From positions 1 through 9,912 of the forward strand of contig CAJXME010000022.1 in the NCBI GenBank assembly GCA_913056245.1: DNA of 9,912 bases, written 5' to 3'. The position numbers were made by a program, and so were the translations under genes. This document shows, in pieces, positions 7,715-9,912 of this stretch (position 1 is its first letter; every line of letters starts with the position of its first letter). This stretch comes from an uncultured Alphaproteobacteria bacterium. Lineage in GTDB: Bacteria; Pseudomonadota; Alphaproteobacteria; Puniceispirillales; UBA1172. The notes beneath the pieces were generated by a model. That model saw nothing but the letters and a program-made list of their open reading frames with translations, did not search any database and was not told the origin of the DNA.

Positions 7715-7752
7715 AAGACATTAACCCTTTGATATTATTAACTTATATATCA
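7715..7752 (-). promoter_or_regulatory. AT-rich rsmG-parA gap with possible internal promoter
   Basis: This 38-bp gap is by far the most AT-rich part of the minus-strand unit. It holds the parA Shine-Dalgarno (AAAGGG, 7730-7725) and TATATAAG-like sequence read on the minus strand, plus a 6-bp inverted repeat, TGATAT (7730-7735) with ATATCA (7747-7752). A separate parA promoter or operator is possible, but I see no convincing -35 and the four genes may simply be co-transcribed. Confidence 0.25.
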
Positions 7753-8403
7753 TCACGCCAATCCAGATAGACGCAAAATAACGCCGTCTCCTTGGGTGAG
7801 GCTTGGTGATTTTTCTATCTTGATATTGGGCTTTTCCGCAAGCGAGGTCAATTCCTCATCGACCTGCGCGCCCTTCAAAAAAACGCATTGAAGCTTGGGG
7901 TGGTGTTGCGCCTTCGTCCATTCCAGCAAAGTGTCGACGCTGGCCAAGGCGCGGGCGGTGATCACATCAGGTTGCATCGCCTCAAGATTTTCGAGGCGTT
8001 GATTGCGGATATCGACGGTCACACCGCAAGAATGCGCCGCCACGCTGAGAAAAGCGCATTTCCGCTGATCGGATTCAACCAGCGTGATGGGGGTGGCATT
8101 CTCCCCCCATTGCCCCTGCCGCATGATCGCCAGCACAAGGCCAGGGAGCCCCGCGCCACTGCCAATATCCATGATCTTGCTGGCAGCATCGCCAGTGAAG
8201 GGGAAAATCTGCCCGCAATCGAGAATATGCCGCGCCCACACGTCATTAAGCGTGTTCTTGCTCACAAGATTGATGGTTTTTTGCCATTTTTTCAGCAGGT
8301 CAACATATTGGGTTAATCGCGCCGATGTTTCCCGTGAAACATTGAGCTGATCAAAAACACCCTCTGCCGTCATTTGAGGCTTTGAAGAAGGCGACAAGGA
8401 CAT
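7753..8403 (-). CDS. rsmG: 16S rRNA (guanine-N7) methyltransferase RsmG
   Basis: SAM-dependent enzyme (formerly GidB) that methylates N7 of G527 (E. coli numbering) in 16S rRNA of the small subunit; loss in other bacteria gives low-level streptomycin resistance. The 216 residues match the family. Motifs: NVSRET (21-26), KKWQKTINLVS (38-48), RHILD (58-62), SAM motif I MDIGSGAGLPG (78-88), ESDQRKCAFL (110-119), ARALA (150-154) and FLKG (175-178). The start ATG (8403-8401) shares one base with the mnmG stop (TAATG), so the two are probably translationally coupled; Met11 is an alternative start but has no visible Shine-Dalgarno. The codons for VSRET form a near-perfect parS site. Confidence 0.96.
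   Translation of the reverse strand: MSLSPSSKPQMTAEGVFDQLNVSRETSARLTQYVDLLKKWQKTINLVSKNTLNDVWARHILDCGQIFPFTGDAASKIMDIGSGAGLPGLVLAIMRQGQWGENATPITLVESDQRKCAFLSVAAHSCGVTVDIRNQRLENLEAMQPDVITARALASVDTLLEWTKAQHHPKLQCVFLKGAQVDEELTSLAEKPNIKIEKSPSLTQGDGVILRLSGLA
8326..8341. other. parS: parS-like ParB loading site inside rsmG
   Basis: TGTTTCCCGTGAAACA matches the widely conserved parS consensus TGTTTCACGTGAAACA at 15 of 16 bases. It lies about 0.6 kb upstream of parA, where origin-proximal parS sites are expected. On the minus strand it encodes Val22-Ser23-Arg24-Glu25-Thr26 of RsmG; the single mismatch is the third base of the Arg codon (CGG instead of CGT), so the protein does not require it. The mismatch turns the central CACGTG into CCCGTG. 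Identification as a ParB site is strong by sequence and context; affinity for the changed arm is unknown. Confidence 0.82.
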
Positions 8404-9912
8404 TAAGCGGCTCGACGCAAATGCCGAATGACCGCCACCACCGCGGCGGGCGTCAGCCCGGGCAACCGCCCCGCTTGACCGATGGTTTGAGGCTGATGGC
8501 GGCTTAAAATATCCACGCTTTCTGCCGATAACCCCCCAATCTCGCTATAATCAAGATCATGAGGGATCAACAAGGCTTCATCACGGCGCAGGGCATCGAT
8601 ATCCGATTGTTGGCGATCAACATAGCCGCGATACCGGCAATCCACCTCCAATTGACGCCGAAACGCCTTCGGCACCGCCTCTAATTCCGGCCAAAGAGGA
8701 ATCAAATGATCAAAATCAATGCCGTCGCGTGACAACAAATCCGCCGCGCTTTGCTTTCGGCCATTGCGCGGCACCGGCAAATCATGCTGGGCCAAGTCAA
8801 GCGGACCGGCTTTCACCTTTTCCAAGAGCGCCGCGCCATCGGCCAGCGCGGTTTTCTTGTGATTCCAGTGATTCAAACGCCTTGACCGCACCAATCCAAT
8901 CGCCGCGGCTTTATCCGTCAGGCGTTGATCCGCGTTATCTGCCCGCAATAAAAGCCGATATTCGGCACGCGAGGTGAACATCCGATACGGTTCAGGCGCG
9001 CCACGGGTGATCAGATCATCAATCATGACGCCGGTATAGGCGTCGGCGCGATCCAAAACGAAAGAATCCTTGCTCCCACTGGCTTTCAGCGCGGCATTAG
9101 CGCCCGCCATCAACCCTTGCGCCGCGGCTTCTTCATAGCCTGTGGTGCCATTGATCTGCCCCGCGAGGAAAAGCCCGGAAATGGCTTTTAATTCCAATTG
9201 CCGCGTTAGCGCGCGCGGGTCAATGCAATCATATTCAATCGCATAGCCATATCGCAGTATCGCCGCGTTTTCGAGGCCGGGGATTGTCTTGATCATCGCA
9301 TCTTGGACATCGCGCGGCAGGCTGGTGGAAATGCCATTGGGATATACCGTGGGATCATCCAACCCTTCGGGTTCAAGGAAAATCTGATGCGATTGGCGAT
9401 CGGCAAAACGCACAACTTTATCTTCGATTGACGGGCAATAGCGCGGCCCTGTGCCTTCAATTTGGCCAGAATACACCGCCGAAAGATGAATTGAATCCGC
9501 GATAATCCGGTGGGTTTCCGCCGTGGTGCGCGTAATGCCGCAATCGATTTGAGGGACGGTTATTTTCTCCGTCAGAGTGGAAAACGGGACAGGAGGGTTA
9601 TCCGCCGGCTGCATCTCTAAGATCGACCAGTTGATCGTCCGCCCATCAAGCCTTGCGGGCGTGCCAGTCTTGAGCCGAGCCATAGGCAAGTTAAGAGCAG
9701 GATGACGTAGTCTTTTGGCCAATAAATTCGACGGAGATTCACCAAAACGCCCGGCTTCCTGCCGTTCTTGGCCAAGATGAATGATGCCGCCAAGGAAAGT
9801 GCCGGTGGTCAAAACAGCGGCAGGCGCGCGAAAAACTCGGCCATCTTCGGTGATTAAGCCTGTCAGCCGCCCTTCTTCCACCTCAAGATCACCGACAGCG
9901 GCTTCGATAATG
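8403..9912 (-). CDS. mnmG: tRNA uridine-5-carboxymethylaminomethyl(34) modification enzyme MnmG (5' end outside window)
   Basis: FAD enzyme (GidA) that with MnmE installs the carboxymethylaminomethyl group on wobble U34 of several tRNAs, using methylene-THF and NADH. The visible part is 502 residues; aligning its Cys in [10 protein letters not shown] (visible residue 159) with the catalytic Cys277 of E. coli MnmG implies about 118 N-terminal residues, including the FAD Rossmann motif, lie beyond position 9912. Visible motifs: [32 protein letters not shown], the FAD-binding [40 protein letters not shown], and the C-terminal MnmE/tRNA-binding part ending [20 protein letters not shown]. The frame is open from 9911, so the GTG at 9881 is an internal Val codon, not a start. 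It is the upstream gene of the mnmG-rsmG-parA-parB unit; its promoter and any mnmE are outside. Confidence 0.97.
   Translation of the reverse strand, partial: IIEAAVGDLEVEEGRLTGLITEDGRVFRAPAAVLTTGTFLGGIIHLGQERQEAGRFGESPSNLLAKRLRHPALNLPMARLKTGTPARLDGRTINWSILEMQPADNPPVPFSTLTEKITVPQIDCGITRTTAETHRIIADSIHLSAVYSGQIEGTGPRYCPSIEDKVVRFADRQSHQIFLEPEGLDDPTVYPNGISTSLPRDVQDAMIKTIPGLENAAILRYGYAIEYDCIDPRALTRQLELKAISGLFLAGQINGTTGYEEAAAQGLMAGANAALKASGSKDSFVLDRADAYTGVMIDDLITRGAPEPYRMFTSRAEYRLLLRADNADQRLTDKAAAIGLVRSRRLNHWNHKKTALADGAALLEKVKAGPLDLAQHDLPVPRNGRKQSAADLLSRDGIDFDHLIPLWPELEAVPKAFRRQLEVDCRYRGYVDRQQSDIDALRRDEALLIPHDLDYSEIGGLSAESVDILSRHQPQTIGQAGRLPGLTPAAVVAVIRHLRRAA

Noticed and set aside
7888..8316. Plus-strand open frame opposite rsmG (142 codons)
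   Set aside because: It mirrors the rsmG coding sequence, resembles no family I know and runs against the compact minus-strand unit.
9879..9881. GTG as the start of mnmG
   Set aside because: The frame stays open to the window edge and the upstream residues ([10 protein letters not shown]) continue the MnmG sequence, so this is an internal Val codon of a gene cut by the window.

Overview
The window looks like part of an alphaproteobacterial chromosome. It joins two sets of genes that are commonly neighbours in that class: mnmG-rsmG-parA-parB (usually close to the replication origin) and, facing it, a DUF3576 lipoprotein gene-leuS-lptE-holA. The proteins read as typical alphaproteobacterial versions, for example the LeuRS editing-domain segment around GTGAIFG...HDQRD and a general-type porin with a C-terminal Phe. 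A marine lineage such as a SAR116-like group is a guess from overall protein style and the strongly acidic porin; nothing here proves it.

Layout. Positions 1-239 are AT-rich non-coding DNA with two perfect 8-bp inverted repeats, leading into a single porin gene (240-1217, +) that ends at a strong intrinsic terminator (1238-1268). A second + strand unit follows: the DUF3576 lipoprotein gene (1341-1871), leuS (1897-4488), lptE (4475-4936, overlapping leuS) and holA (4933-5952, ATGA overlap with lptE). After only 20 bp comes the end of the oppositely transcribed unit: reading from the right edge on the minus strand, mnmG (5' end outside the window), rsmG (start overlaps the mnmG stop), parA (after a 38-bp AT-rich gap) and parB (ATGA overlap with parA).

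How they fit together. The minus-strand unit combines two RNA-modification enzymes (MnmG on tRNA wobble uridine, RsmG on 16S rRNA) with the ParA/ParB chromosome-partition pair. A near-perfect parS site lies inside the rsmG coding sequence, so the window carries ParA, ParB and a likely centromere site. The plus-strand unit combines leucyl-tRNA synthetase, the DNA polymerase III delta subunit (clamp loader) and two outer-membrane-type lipoproteins, one of them the LPS-assembly factor LptE.

I found no mobile element, CRISPR array, tRNA, rRNA, toxin-antitoxin or defence genes, and no convincing new multi-gene system. The most unusual items are the parS-like site, which has one arm carrying the central base typical of the Noc-binding site, and the structured upstream region of the porin gene.
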